Below, piece by piece: positions 1 through 7,897 of a stretch of 64,000 nt of DNA. The notes under the pieces are model-generated. The model had not been told where the DNA came from and did no database searches. It saw only the letters and a list, made by a program, of their open reading frames with translations. The stretch is taken from contig OY829843.1 of NCBI GenBank assembly GCA_963691885.1, positions 1,240,001 through 1,304,000 on the forward strand, written 5' to 3'. Numbering within the stretch: position 1 is the stretch's first letter; the number at the start of each line of letters is the position of its first letter. A program made the translations under genes and the position numbers. Origin of the DNA: G963691885 sp963691885. Its GTDB lineage: Bacteria > Pseudomonadota > Alphaproteobacteria > UBA8366 > Aestuariispiraceae.

Positions 1-198
1 CAGCGCGTTGTAAATGGCGATGCCGTCGAACACGGACCCACCTGGGCTATTAAGCCGGAGCGTCAGGTCGGTCACATCGCCGAGCGCCTTTAGCTCACCG
101 ATGAAGGCTTTGGCCGGGACCCCATAGGCGCCGATCTCGTCATAAATGGAGAGCTCCGCGACACCCGCATGGGCGCGCGCTGTAAACCAGGATTTCAT
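1..198 (-). CDS. phage ClpP-like head maturation protease, N-terminal part
   Basis: Only the first 66 codons are inside the window; the gene runs off the left edge. The protein begins MKSWFTARAH and contains LNSPGGSVFDG, the substrate-binding strand and oxyanion-loop segment that precedes the catalytic serine of S14/ClpP-fold proteases. Phage members of this fold process the prohead, which fits the position directly downstream of the portal gene in the leftward late operon (portal then protease, as in lambda B-C). The catalytic Ser/His/Asp lie outside the window, so activity cannot be judged. The start is the ATG at 198, 15 bp after the portal stop. Confidence 0.82.
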   Translation of the reverse strand, partial: MKSWFTARAHAGVAELSIYDEIGAYGVPAKAFIGELKALGDVTDLTLRLNSPGGSVFDGIAIYNAL

Positions 199-213
199 GC
201 AAGTGTCCTTAAA

Positions 214-1692
214 TCAGGCGACCGACGCGCTCTGTTCGGGCGTCGCTTCTTCGTCTTCCGTCGGCAACGCAGGTGAAGCGCCACCGTCTTTTTCAAACTT
301 CAGACCGAGGGCCTCTTCGCGAGCCCGGTCAGCGGCAATACGCCGATCCACTTCTTCCGAGTCATAACCTTCGCTCTCGATCACATCGGAGCGCGACTTG
401 AGCCCGGCGTTGATGGCTTCGATCTCGGCTTTACGATCCTTGAGAGGATCAACCCAATCCCACTTGGGCGGGATCCACTTGGCAGGCAGATAGCGACCCG
501 GCATCTGGGCAAAGTCGCCAATATCCAGTGCGCCCGACAGCACGGCATCTTCCATCCACCGTCGCCAAACGGGACGGCACATCTGAAAGATCATAACGTT
601 GTGCTGGAACTGCTCCATCCGGCGACGGAACTCAAGCTTACCTTCGCGAAGGCTCGAATAATTGGCCTGACGCAGATCTCCGGTCACGTTAGTGTAAGGC
701 ACACCCATGGCAGAGCAGCAGGCGAGCAAGGTCCGATACTGAAACGCCTCATAGGATCCACCCACATCGGCAGGGTCAGAGAACTTGATGTCTTCCCCCG
801 GCAACAGCATTTGTAGCGTGCCTGGCTCCAAGCCAATCAGCGCTGCGTTATCTTGGTCTTTGGCAGCACCATCTTCACCCATCATTTCTTCCGGTGAGGG
901 CTTGGTCACAAAGGCTGCGAACATGGCTGCCACCTTTTTGCGATCAAGCTCGGCGTCATCGTATTGTTCAAGCAGCCACAGCCTGGTCATGGCAGGCGTC
1001 AGCCACGGAACACCCCGGATCTGTCCCTCGGCCACGGGGTTAAAAATATGAAGTACCTGATTGGCCGGGACACGCACCCGAGAGTGATCCGCGTTTTGAC
1101 GCACATCGCCCGGAGGCTGTCGCAAGAAGTGATAGGCAACCCGGCGACCTAAGCGATCGAACTCGATCCCAAAGATCACCTCATTGCCGTTGGGCAGCGT
1201 TTCCGAATGAGCAAAGGGCAACTGTTCCGATGGCAACATTTGAAGCTGCAGTGGCACCACCAGACTATCTTTCGGACGGCGCGGCCTTAATCGGAAGAAA
1301 CATTCTCCTGCTTCAAAGATGGCACGTGCGGCAATCGACTGAAGCCCATAGAAGTCTGTCAGACCATCGGCGTCTGCTTCATCCGTCCAGGCAAGCCACA
1401 GCCTTTGGATCCGGTCTTTGAGATCGGCATCTTCAATCAAGCTTGATGGCTTAATTCCGGCACCGATAGCATGGGCCGCAAAGCTGGTGGTCGCGTTATT
1501 GGCATAAGGGTTGTTGCGCACCAGATCTCGTGACCGGGCTCGCAAGACATCACCACCTTGGCGGATGGCGGAATTGATGCCGTCACTGCCAACCCGCCAG
1601 GATGCCAGCCGACGGGCCATGCGGGCACCCTCAAAGGACTGGGCTTTGGCGGCTTTTGCCTTGCCCCATCCCCATCTGTGCCAAAATGCCAT
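214..1692 (-). CDS. phage portal protein (lambda gpB family)
   Basis: This 492-residue protein has the typical length of lambda-type portal proteins, the dodecameric ring at the capsid vertex through which DNA is packaged. Recognisable segments are the N-terminal GGDVLRARSRDLVRNNPYA region, the DGLTDFYGLQ segment and the middle LRQANYSSLREGKLEFRR segment shared by this family. It sits between the gpW-like connector and the ClpP-like protease, the lambda W-B-C order. The C-terminal 60 residues are charged and acidic, as usual for the family. The next upstream gene ends 1 bp away, so all are in one leftward transcript. Confidence 0.9.
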   Translation of the reverse strand: MAFWHRWGWGKAKAAKAQSFEGARMARRLASWRVGSDGINSAIRQGGDVLRARSRDLVRNNPYANNATTSFAAHAIGAGIKPSSLIEDADLKDRIQRLWLAWTDEADADGLTDFYGLQSIAARAIFEAGECFFRLRPRRPKDSLVVPLQLQMLPSEQLPFAHSETLPNGNEVIFGIEFDRLGRRVAYHFLRQPPGDVRQNADHSRVRVPANQVLHIFNPVAEGQIRGVPWLTPAMTRLWLLEQYDDAELDRKKVAAMFAAFVTKPSPEEMMGEDGAAKDQDNAALIGLEPGTLQMLLPGEDIKFSDPADVGGSYEAFQYRTLLACCSAMGVPYTNVTGDLRQANYSSLREGKLEFRRRMEQFQHNVMIFQMCRPVWRRWMEDAVLSGALDIGDFAQMPGRYLPAKWIPPKWDWVDPLKDRKAEIEAINAGLKSRSDVIESEGYDSEEVDRRIAADRAREEALGLKFEKDGGASPALPTEDEEATPEQSASVA

Positions 1693-1693
1693 G

Positions 1694-1909
1694 TCAGTAA
1701 CCCTTGAACGTCGTTACGCGGATTTGACGGACCGGCTTATCGCCCGCTAATGACTTGAGCTCCGCTTCGAGAGCCCGGATGGCTTCTGCGATCTCTGCAT
1801 CACCTCGGTATTCGATGGACTTGCCGTCATAGCTGACGCGCGCGACACCGCTCGCACGCTGGGCTTTAAGAGCGTCCAATTGCGTTTGAATCTCATCGGT
1901 TGTTGCCAT
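1694..1909 (-). CDS. gpW-like head-tail joining protein
   Basis: A 71-residue protein, close to the length of lambda gpW (68 residues), starting MATTDEIQTQLDALKAQRAS and ending in a basic VRQIRVTTFKGY tail. gpW-family proteins bind below the portal and seal the packaged head. The assignment rests on length, the N-terminal amphipathic helix, the YDG/IEYRG hairpin and the position between large terminase and portal, which is exactly where gpW is found. The ORF starts 9 bp after the terminase stop and ends 1 bp before the portal gene. Confidence 0.75.
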   Translation of the reverse strand: MATTDEIQTQLDALKAQRASGVARVSYDGKSIEYRGDAEIAEAIRALEAELKSLAGDKPVRQIRVTTFKGY

Positions 1910-1917
1910 AGAGGGCG

Positions 1918-3864
1918 CTATCTCATCATGTAGCCGCTCGAGATCACCCGACGTGTGGCCGGACGAGCGCGTTTGACCTGTCCCGCTTGTGGCGCGGGAG
2001 CCAGATCGGTGTTTGTGTTTTCAGGGGCGAGCGCTAACTGACTTTCTAAATCTTGCCAGCGGGTCTCAGTCCATCGATCGGCACCGACAATCCAGGCGGC
2101 CGCACGGGCATAAACCCGGCAATCCAGCGCTTCGTTCCGTTCTCTCAGTTTCTGCCATTCAAGGCGCGTGAAGCCGCGCTTATTTTTAACCGTGACCAGT
2201 TGCTCGCCAACCAACTGCTTTAGCCATTCGCTATCAACCCAATCGGGAAGATGAATGGTGCCTGGAAGGTAGTCTGCGCCTTCGATTTTTTCTTCATCGG
2301 TTGGCCGTTCCAATCTCAAGAAACGGTAAGTTTCCGACTTGAAGGTCGAAACCGCCACAGTCCAAAGACGCGCACCCCGTTTGAGTTTTTTGCCGCCATC
2401 CGTCGCGTCCACGTAGGTCGGTCCCGATACAGGAGAGGAGCGGTTGAACCCCTCGACACCCTTGATGGGTGCCACCTGTCCGAAGCCTGCTTTGCGTGCC
2501 CATGTATAAACGGCGGGCGCTTCGTAACCGGTATCGATGGCGAGCTTGGCTATTCTCAGATGCGCGCCACATTCATGCTCCCATGTCTGTCCAAGCAGAT
2601 CATCGAGTTCCAACCAACCAGTCGGGTCTTGTGGTCCACCATCAATCACGATGTGATCGACTAACCAGCTTTCCAAGCCACGGCCCCAAGCCCAGACATC
2701 AATCTCAAAGCGATCTTTCTGGACATCAACGCCTGCGGTCAGAAACAAACCCTTGGTCGGGACAATGCCTGCATATCCGTTTTCTCGTTGGTCATAGAGC
2801 CGCTGCCAGTCCGGTGCTTCGCCAGTCTCAACCCAGGTCTCGCCAAGGTCTGTGTTTTTAACCGACTTCAAAGCCGCATCATTGCCTTGGGCACTTTCCC
2901 AGGCCGCAGCGATTTCGCCCCAGCTTCGCCAACCAATGGGGCTGTAGAGGCTCGAGATGTGGAAGCCTGCTGTTTTCTCATTGCCTTGACTAACGGCGGC
3001 AGTTGCACGCCATTCGCCGCGTTCCAGCATCCGGGTCTTGTGATGCTCTTGGATTTCTTGATCGCACTCAGAACAGACATAATGCGCGGTTTCCGGCTGA
3101 CCTTTCTCCCAACGGAGCCGCTCGAACTCCAGCCATTGGTAATGGCCACAGTGCGGACAAGGGACATAGAACCGGCGCTGGTCTGATGCTTCGAACTCCC
3201 GCTCGATCCTGGACACACCTTTGATCGTCGGCGTCGAGACAATGAACACTTTCCGTCGGGCAAAGGTTCGTGTCCGTGCCTCAGCTAGTGAGACCGGATC
3301 GCCTTCGCCATCGATGTCACCGGGATAGCCATCCACTTCATCGAGAAATAAATAGCGTACCGGCATGGAGCGAAGGCCGACGGCTGAATTGGCCCCGGTC
3401 ATCGCCAACAGACCGCCTTGAAAGGCTTTAGTCAGGACCGTGTTACCTGAATCTCTCGCCCGCGCCGGTTTAACCAGACTGGAAAGTGCTTCGCTTTCTT
3501 CGATCAGCGGATCAATGCGCTGACGCGAGTTCCGCTTTGCCATCTCCACAGTCGGCAGGACCGCCAACATCGGGCCAGGCGCATGATGTATGACATAACC
3601 GATCCAGTTGTTACCGCATTCGGTTGCCCCGATCTGCGCGCCTTTCATGAACACCACCCGCTCGTAGGGAGAGGACGGTGACAGGCAATCCATGATTTCG
3701 CGCAAATAGGGCGTGCGTGCCGTGCGCCATGGCCCAGGTTCAGAAGCACCCTTGCCAGACAGCCGCCTGTGTTGGTCGGCCCACTCAGAAACTTTGAGCA
3801 AAGGATCGGGACGAAGGCCGCGATCGAAAGCCTTATTGTGATTCTGTGCTGCGTCAGGAAGCAC
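1918..3864 (-). CDS. phage terminase large subunit (GpA family)
   Basis: A 648-residue DNA-packaging motor. The N-terminal ATPase has a Walker-A-like segment (MKGAQIGATECGNN, the altered P loop typical of lambda gpA relatives) and Walker B YLFLDEVDGYP. The middle carries a CPHCGHYQW...YVCSECDQEI cysteine pair cluster, a zinc-binding insertion common in GpA proteins. The C-terminal nuclease begins near TAGVDVQKDRFEIDVWAWG. Length and motif order match an intact enzyme. It overlaps the small-subunit gene by 11 bp, implying translational coupling. The lambda-type terminase suggests cos-type or GpA-type packaging of a siphovirus or myovirus. Confidence 0.93.
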   Translation of the reverse strand: MLPDAAQNHNKAFDRGLRPDPLLKVSEWADQHRRLSGKGASEPGPWRTARTPYLREIMDCLSPSSPYERVVFMKGAQIGATECGNNWIGYVIHHAPGPMLAVLPTVEMAKRNSRQRIDPLIEESEALSSLVKPARARDSGNTVLTKAFQGGLLAMTGANSAVGLRSMPVRYLFLDEVDGYPGDIDGEGDPVSLAEARTRTFARRKVFIVSTPTIKGVSRIEREFEASDQRRFYVPCPHCGHYQWLEFERLRWEKGQPETAHYVCSECDQEIQEHHKTRMLERGEWRATAAVSQGNEKTAGFHISSLYSPIGWRSWGEIAAAWESAQGNDAALKSVKNTDLGETWVETGEAPDWQRLYDQRENGYAGIVPTKGLFLTAGVDVQKDRFEIDVWAWGRGLESWLVDHIVIDGGPQDPTGWLELDDLLGQTWEHECGAHLRIAKLAIDTGYEAPAVYTWARKAGFGQVAPIKGVEGFNRSSPVSGPTYVDATDGGKKLKRGARLWTVAVSTFKSETYRFLRLERPTDEEKIEGADYLPGTIHLPDWVDSEWLKQLVGEQLVTVKNKRGFTRLEWQKLRERNEALDCRVYARAAAWIVGADRWTETRWQDLESQLALAPENTNTDLAPAPQAGQVKRARPATRRVISSGYMMR

Positions 3865-4384
3865 CGCTCAGGTCCTCCAAGGCACTGCGGATTTCTGCAT
3901 GAAGCAATGCATGCACCCGGCTTGCATCCTCTTCAGCTGCGAGAACCGCGGCTAGTCGTTCCGGTATGTTCAACAACGAATCGCGCACCACGCGGGCTCG
4001 ATTGAACGCGGCCACTTTTCCTTCATCGGCATCGACATATTTTCCGGCTTCTACCCGGGCTTTGATCTCTAGAAGCTTGGCTTTTTCGACCTCGCTTTTG
4101 ATCCGGGTCTTTAGAAGCAGCGTTGAGAGGTCGCCACCTTGGGGAAGCTGAGGCGTATCGTTTGGCAACGAAACCGGGCTTGGTGCCGGATCTGTTTTGG
4201 ACTGACTGCGTCGCTCAGGCCTCGCGGGTTCGCGAACAGAAGCCAACGCCTTGTCAGCTTGGGTAGGATCGACCTTCTTGTTTTTCAGTTCGATCACGCC
4301 TTTGGACACCATCTGTCCGATGTACTGGCGTGAGACCCCGCGCTGGCGCGCGTATTCGGCCTGACTGACAAGCATTTGCTTCAA
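3854..4384 (-). CDS. phage terminase small subunit (Nu1-like)
   Basis: A 176-residue protein whose N-terminus is a winged-helix DNA-binding segment (SQAEYARQRGVSRQYIGQMV), followed by a Pro/Ser-rich linker near residues 55-85 and a long charged C-terminal helical region (SEVEKAKLLEIKARVEAGKYV) that in this family contacts the large subunit. It overlaps the large terminase by 11 bp in the same operon. DNA recognition for packaging initiation is inferred from family and position. It is the first gene of the leftward terminase cluster after a gap that holds the oppositely oriented arfA-like gene. Confidence 0.8.
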   Translation of the reverse strand: MKQMLVSQAEYARQRGVSRQYIGQMVSKGVIELKNKKVDPTQADKALASVREPARPERRSQSKTDPAPSPVSLPNDTPQLPQGGDLSTLLLKTRIKSEVEKAKLLEIKARVEAGKYVDADEGKVAAFNRARVVRDSLLNIPERLAAVLAAEEDASRVHALLHAEIRSALEDLSGAS

Positions 4385-4481
4385 ACGTTCCCATATTCGG
4401 GTCGCCCTTGTTGGTAATCACTCGACAGGATCGCGAATAATCGATTACTCTCCGCGCCCTTTAAGAAGAGAGGATAAGACA

Positions 4482-4676
4482 ATGAAACGAAGACCATTAC
4501 CGAAGCGTCGCAGCCTTGCGGCCCGTGCGTTGGAATCTCCGCTATTCCGACTGCGAAAAGTCAAACCCCTAAAAGGTAAGGGATCATACAAGCGCCGTCC
4601 GAAGCACCGTGACGGCGTTTCTGTTTTTAGGCCCCTTGAAGTGCGCGAACCCGGATGGCTTCAAACAGCCGCCTGA
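4482..4676 (+). CDS. arfA: prophage-borne ArfA-type alternative ribosome-rescue factor
   Basis: A 64-codon rightward frame in an otherwise leftward phage region, with an AGAGAGGA ribosome site before the ATG. Residues 13-43 match E. coli ArfA closely: ALESPLFRLR corresponds to ALLHDPLFRQR, and KGKGSYKRRPKH to KGKGSYMRKGKH. ArfA enters ribosomes stalled on mRNAs without a stop codon and recruits RF2 for peptide release. As in known arfA genes, a terminator-like hairpin with a U tract lies inside the frame (4590-4628), so most transcripts should end near codons 46-49, after the functional core. Residues 50-64 would then be made only from read-through RNA. ArfA is known mostly from beta- and gammaproteobacteria. 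Family assignment is strong; activity is inferred. Confidence 0.82.
   Translation: MKRRPLPKRRSLAARALESPLFRLRKVKPLKGKGSYKRRPKHRDGVSVFRPLEVREPGWLQTAA
4590..4628 (+). terminator. intrinsic terminator inside the arfA reading frame
   Basis: Bases 4590-4599 pair with 4611-4620 (10 pairs, one G-U) around an 11-nt loop, and the 3' arm runs into TTTCTGTTTTTA. The hairpin encodes residues 37-46 of the ArfA-like protein and the T tract falls on codons 46-49. It also overlaps the 3' end of the convergent gene at 4627. Confidence 0.8.
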
Positions 4677-4857
4677 CCGCATAGGAGCGCACAATGCTCA
4701 CCACGGTGAACAAGCCACCAATGGCCAGGTTGTCCGACAGCGAGACCTCAAGCCCAAACAACGGAAACACAGCAATCTGCGTCACGACGGCGACAATGTA
4801 GCCAATGGCCACATTGAACAGGGATTCCACTAAGGACATGCGTCTCGATTGCTTCAT
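4627..4857 (-). CDS. small phage membrane protein (DUF7220-like)
   Basis: A 76-residue protein starting MKQSRRMSLVESLFNVAIGY with two predicted membrane spans (about residues 13-35 and 41-60) and a basic C-terminus (RSYAVRRLFEAIRVRA). The MSLVES start and FTVVSIVRSYAVRRLF segment recall a family of small phage membrane proteins I know as DUF7220. Its function is not established. It overlaps the methylase gene by 4 bp (ATGA-type junction), so the two are translationally coupled. A holin role is possible from size and topology but nothing in the sequence proves it. Confidence 0.7.
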   Translation of the reverse strand: MKQSRRMSLVESLFNVAIGYIVAVVTQIAVFPLFGLEVSLSDNLAIGGLFTVVSIVRSYAVRRLFEAIRVRALQGA

Positions 4858-6179
4858 GCGGCTAACCTCTCACTCTTAATCTCTTCAAACGTCCGGTCAT
4901 CTCCATCTAGCACAGCTGCTTTGCCAGTGGCGTTCTGCCAGCGCTCAACCGCGACATCGACGTAAGTTGGACTGATCTCCATGGCATAGACGCGTCTGCC
5001 GACGGTTTCTCCGGCCATGATCTGCGATCCGGATCCTGAGAAAGGTTCATAGCATAATCCGCCGGGTTCCACATGCTGGCGCATAGGGATAGCAAAACAA
5101 TCAAGCGGCTTCGGCGTCGGATGGTCTGGGCGTTCTTCGCCAGACAGGCCATGGATATCCCAAACGGAAGATAAAAACTCAGCACCATCGGCCTTCGGCG
5201 GCATGTTGCCTTTGATCCAACCCATCAAGCAGGGCTCGTGCTTCCAAAGATAACGCGACCGCGTAAGGACGCCTTTCTCTTTGTTCCAGATGATCTGCTG
5301 ATGCTGGAACGCTCCGGCTTCAGTCCAGACCTCTTCGAGCATGGCTTGGCGACGAGATGCGTGCCAGCAGTACCAGGCTGCGTTCGGTTCAATGGCCTCG
5401 GCGATGGCAGCCTTGATGAAGCCTCGATAGAGATCGGGCCCTTGAGAGGAATCATCCCAGGTCACGCCATAAGTGGCTGACCAGTCTTTGTTGCCATTAG
5501 TGCCGCTGCTGTCGCCCTTGGCGACTTTGGCCTTACGCGCACTGTTCTGCGGATGGTTGGTGCCATCATAGTCCACGAGATAAGGCGGGTCGGTCGCGAA
5601 CAGAATGGCACGTTCACCATTCATCAATCGCTTCACATCTGTAGCGCTGGTGCTGTCTCCGCAAAGGAGTCGGTGACCACCAAGCACCCAAAGATCACTC
5701 AACTGGGAGGCGGGCTGGGCTGGCGCGTCAGGAACTTGGTCGTCATCGATGGGTTCGCCATCTGGCTCGGTATCTACTGACTTCAAAAGCGCATCAATCT
5801 CTGAAAGGTCAAAGCCAGTCAGGTTCAGATCAAAATCTTCTGCCTTCAGATCCGCCAGCTCCAGTTGGAGGAGTTCCTCGTCCCAACCAGCGTTCTCAGC
5901 AATCTTGTTGTCGGCGATGATGAGCGCCTTGCGCTGGGTCTCGCTGAGGTCGCCAAGGCGAATGACGGGCACATCGGCGAGGCCGAGTTTGAGGGCGGCC
6001 ATCAATCGGCCATGGCCCGCGATGATCACATCGTCAGCGCCGATCAGGATCGGGTTTACAAAACCGAACTCGGCGATGGATCCCGCGATCTGCGCCACTT
6101 GGGGCTCATCGTGCGTGCGGGCGTTGCGCGCATAGGGGATCAATCGATCCACCGGAACGGTTTCGATTTCAAGGTGCAT
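4854..6179 (-). CDS. phage DNA methyltransferase with ParB-like N-terminal domain
   Basis: Residues 1 to about 110 form a ParB/sulfiredoxin-like domain (VPVDRLIPYARNART, then IIAGHGRLMAALKLG). The rest is a DNA N4-cytosine or N6-adenine methylase with DPPY catalytic motif (TDPPYLVDYDG) before the SAM-binding EPFSGSGSQIMAGE, the beta-class order seen in CcrM-type enzymes. Such fusions are common in phages of Alphaproteobacteria and probably protect phage DNA or mark packaging and replication sites; that role is inference. The frame can be extended to a TTG at 6188, but the ATG at 6179 begins the conserved part; neither has a clear ribosome site. It is first in the leftward run ending at the DUF7220-like gene. 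Confidence 0.88.
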   Translation of the reverse strand: MHLEIETVPVDRLIPYARNARTHDEPQVAQIAGSIAEFGFVNPILIGADDVIIAGHGRLMAALKLGLADVPVIRLGDLSETQRKALIIADNKIAENAGWDEELLQLELADLKAEDFDLNLTGFDLSEIDALLKSVDTEPDGEPIDDDQVPDAPAQPASQLSDLWVLGGHRLLCGDSTSATDVKRLMNGERAILFATDPPYLVDYDGTNHPQNSARKAKVAKGDSSGTNGNKDWSATYGVTWDDSSQGPDLYRGFIKAAIAEAIEPNAAWYCWHASRRQAMLEEVWTEAGAFQHQQIIWNKEKGVLTRSRYLWKHEPCLMGWIKGNMPPKADGAEFLSSVWDIHGLSGEERPDHPTPKPLDCFAIPMRQHVEPGGLCYEPFSGSGSQIMAGETVGRRVYAMEISPTYVDVAVERWQNATGKAAVLDGDDRTFEEIKSERLAA

Positions 6180-6494
6180 GTTTGTCAATCAGATGCATGA
6201 ATAGATTTTGGATGTCGCTTGACAGGCCAGCCCCACAAACCCGCAGAAATGCTGGGCTTAAGCACAATCCGTCAAGCTGTCGTCAAGTAAGTTTCAGGCT
6301 CTAACGCTAGAGAAATCCCGCGCTGAGCCCTCCCGCATAGGATATCGGTCCAGAAGGAACCAAGTTATCAAAGGCTTAGGAGGGCTGCGCTAGCGACCGA
6401 GGTGTCCCCGGGCGCGCCTCTCGCGAGCATGACTGAAATTTACCCCAATTTAGCCGCATCTGTCTCGCGTTCCGGTGTCTCACGAGAAAGCGTC
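6180..6494. promoter_or_regulatory. intergenic region with inverted and direct repeats upstream of the methylase gene
   Basis: No convincing gene lies here. The segment holds a 5-bp-arm dyad ctctaacgctagag (6299-6312), an 8-bp inverted repeat agccctcc/ggagggct (6326-6333 and 6379-6386, 45-nt loop), and three copies of CTTGAC: 6218-6223 on the plus strand, 6271-6276 and 6282-6287 on the minus strand. On the minus strand the two close copies read TTGACG and could serve as -35 elements for the methylase transcript. A binding site for a late-gene regulator is a reasonable guess. Confidence 0.4.
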
Positions 6495-6944
6495 TCAGTT
6501 TGCGATTTCCATTGACAGCTTTCGGGCACGATGGATCACACGCTCGCGAGCCCGTTTCATCTGCACGGGCATGCCATTGAGCTTGAGGGCAATGACGCTC
6601 AGGCAAAACTCCCAGCGCCGTGCCGCCGTTGCCCGGCTAATACCAAAGCGCCAGCAGATGGGTTTCCATCGCGTGCCTTCAGCGCGGGCCCACACCATCT
6701 TGGCATCCTCGCCATCAAGCATCTGCAGCCACTCAAGGCTCTCTTCCATGCGGGTGATCGAGCTTGCCGATGGCGGCGGACGTCTCATCGCCTCAGGCTT
6801 CTGTCCAACCTTGTCGGAGAAGTCGTAGACGAACTCCGGCCAGACGTTGAAGTAGCCTTGTATCTTCTGCTCGGGCAGTTGCTTGAGTACGTCTGCAGCC
6901 TCCACCAATCTCGTTTCCACTTCGTGCGTTGTCCAATCAGCCAT
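6495..6944 (-). CDS. phage DUF6362 family protein
   Basis: A 149-residue protein beginning MADWTTHEVETRLVEAADVL. The segments GYFNVWPEF, KMVWARAEGTRWKPICWRFG and ATAARRWEFCLSVIALKLNG match the DUF6362 family of phage proteins, whose second half looks like a helix-turn-helix (WKPICWRFGISRATAARRW), so DNA binding is likely. The start at 6944 is chosen because AAGGAGG lies 7 bp upstream and the ATG overlaps the preceding gene's stop by 8 bp; a longer frame to 6977 lacks such a site. The function is unknown. It lies in the early leftward operon. Confidence 0.8.
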   Translation of the reverse strand: MADWTTHEVETRLVEAADVLKQLPEQKIQGYFNVWPEFVYDFSDKVGQKPEAMRRPPPSASSITRMEESLEWLQMLDGEDAKMVWARAEGTRWKPICWRFGISRATAARRWEFCLSVIALKLNGMPVQMKRARERVIHRARKLSMEIAN

Positions 6945-7137
6945 GTCTGGCCTCCTTTTCTTCCTTGCGTTTTCCATAGAGTTTTTCGGCCAGTTGACGC
7001 ACCAGTTCGCGCTCCGGCCACGTCAGTCTCTGGTCATCGATGGACACGGCCATAAGTCCGCTCTCAAGCCAACCATCCTTTTTGATTTGCTCAGAACTTC
7101 GCCGTTCCCCACCAAACCCAGGCGGATGCCAGCGCAT
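6937..7137 (-). CDS. small phage protein of unknown function
   Basis: A 66-residue charged protein: MRWHPPGFGGERRSSEQIKK, then LTWPERELVRQLAEKLYGKR. It is unrecognised, but it is held between two real genes by overlaps (1 bp with the DUF6378-like gene, 8 bp with the DUF6362 gene), and its 3' end carries the AAGGAGG ribosome site of the next gene. The C-terminal half is a basic amphipathic helix. This looks like a genuine small operon member rather than a chance frame. Confidence 0.6.
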   Translation of the reverse strand: MRWHPPGFGGERRSSEQIKKDGWLESGLMAVSIDDQRLTWPERELVRQLAEKLYGKRKEEKEARHG

Positions 7138-7391
7138 CAGCTCACCTCCTTGAGCACTGCTGCGTAGCCAGCGATATCGACCATGCTGTCGAGATGCCGG
7201 GGATCATGGGCCAGCCGCGCCAGCTTCAAATCGATCAGGCACAAAGCCACCTGAGAAGGTGTGATGGGCTGGCCCAGCGTAATTGACCAGCGCTTGGCAA
7301 TGGCCGACATGGAGGCGGATGGCTCGCCATAGGTCTCGCGGCGATTGCCGACAACGGCGGCCGCCTGTTTGAGCATCATTTCTCCGTTCAT
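7137..7391 (-). CDS. phage DUF6378 family protein
   Basis: An 84-residue protein with AAAVVGNRRETYGEPSASMSAIAKRW-type N-terminus followed by PITPSQVALCLIDLKLARLAHDP and SMVDIAGYAAVLKE, the pattern of the DUF6378 family found in many phage early regions. The all-helical pattern with D-x-x-GY near the C-terminus resembles MazG-like folds, but no catalytic assignment is possible. It overlaps the RuvC-like gene by 4 bp. Confidence 0.78.
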   Translation of the reverse strand: MNGEMMLKQAAAVVGNRRETYGEPSASMSAIAKRWSITLGQPITPSQVALCLIDLKLARLAHDPRHLDSMVDIAGYAAVLKEVS

Positions 7392-7897
7392 TGGTCTTCT
7401 CCTCCGTCGCGGTGTGTCATGGCCCAGTCGAGAATGGCCAGAGCATCGGCTTCGTTGTCATCGGCTGGGTCGAACCCACGCTTGCGTGCAGCCTCGATCA
7501 TGGCGTCTTTGTTGGCGTTCCCTTTGCCAGTGGCATGGCGTTTGATTGTGCCGACCGGAACGGCCTCGTAAGGGATCGTGTGGTGTTCACACCAGGCTGT
7601 GGCGTGCGCCAGGAAGCCGCCATAGGCATGGGCCGCATCCACGCCAGCGTGTCGGCGAACCTCTTCGATAAAAACCGCATCCAGGCCACCGGCCATTTGT
7701 TTGATTTCCGTGAGCCACTGCTTGAAGCGCAGGAAGCGCATGCCACCGCCTTGCCAGCGGTCGTTCCTGAACTCGACTGTGCCCGAGGTGACAGTCCGAT
7801 CAGCGAGGCGTAGCGCCCAGCCGGTCTTGGTGCCGAGATCAAGGCCCAGGATCGTCATCGCCGCATCGACTGGCTGAGGTTGAATGTTTGGGATCAT
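7388..7897 (-). CDS. RuvC-like Holliday-junction resolvase-type nuclease
   Basis: A 169-residue protein with an RNase H fold: GLDLGTKTGWAL (first acidic strand), AVFIEEVRRHAG (second acid), VGTIKRHATGKGNANKDAM and a final DDNEADALAILDW carrying the last acids. Phage RuvC-like enzymes resolve branched replication or recombination intermediates. The start at 7897 (MIPNIQPQP) is preceded by GGAG with 8-bp spacing; an internal ATG at 7859 begins directly at the fold. The same frame is open upstream for about 170 codons, but that part is low-complexity repeat sequence and I treat it as non-coding. Confidence 0.85.
   Translation of the reverse strand: MIPNIQPQPVDAAMTILGLDLGTKTGWALRLADRTVTSGTVEFRNDRWQGGGMRFLRFKQWLTEIKQMAGGLDAVFIEEVRRHAGVDAAHAYGGFLAHATAWCEHHTIPYEAVPVGTIKRHATGKGNANKDAMIEAARKRGFDPADDNEADALAILDWAMTHRDGGEDQ

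Noticed and set aside
4627..4857. Holin identity for the small phage membrane protein
   Set aside because: Topology fits, but the family has no known lysis role and no endolysin gene is nearby.
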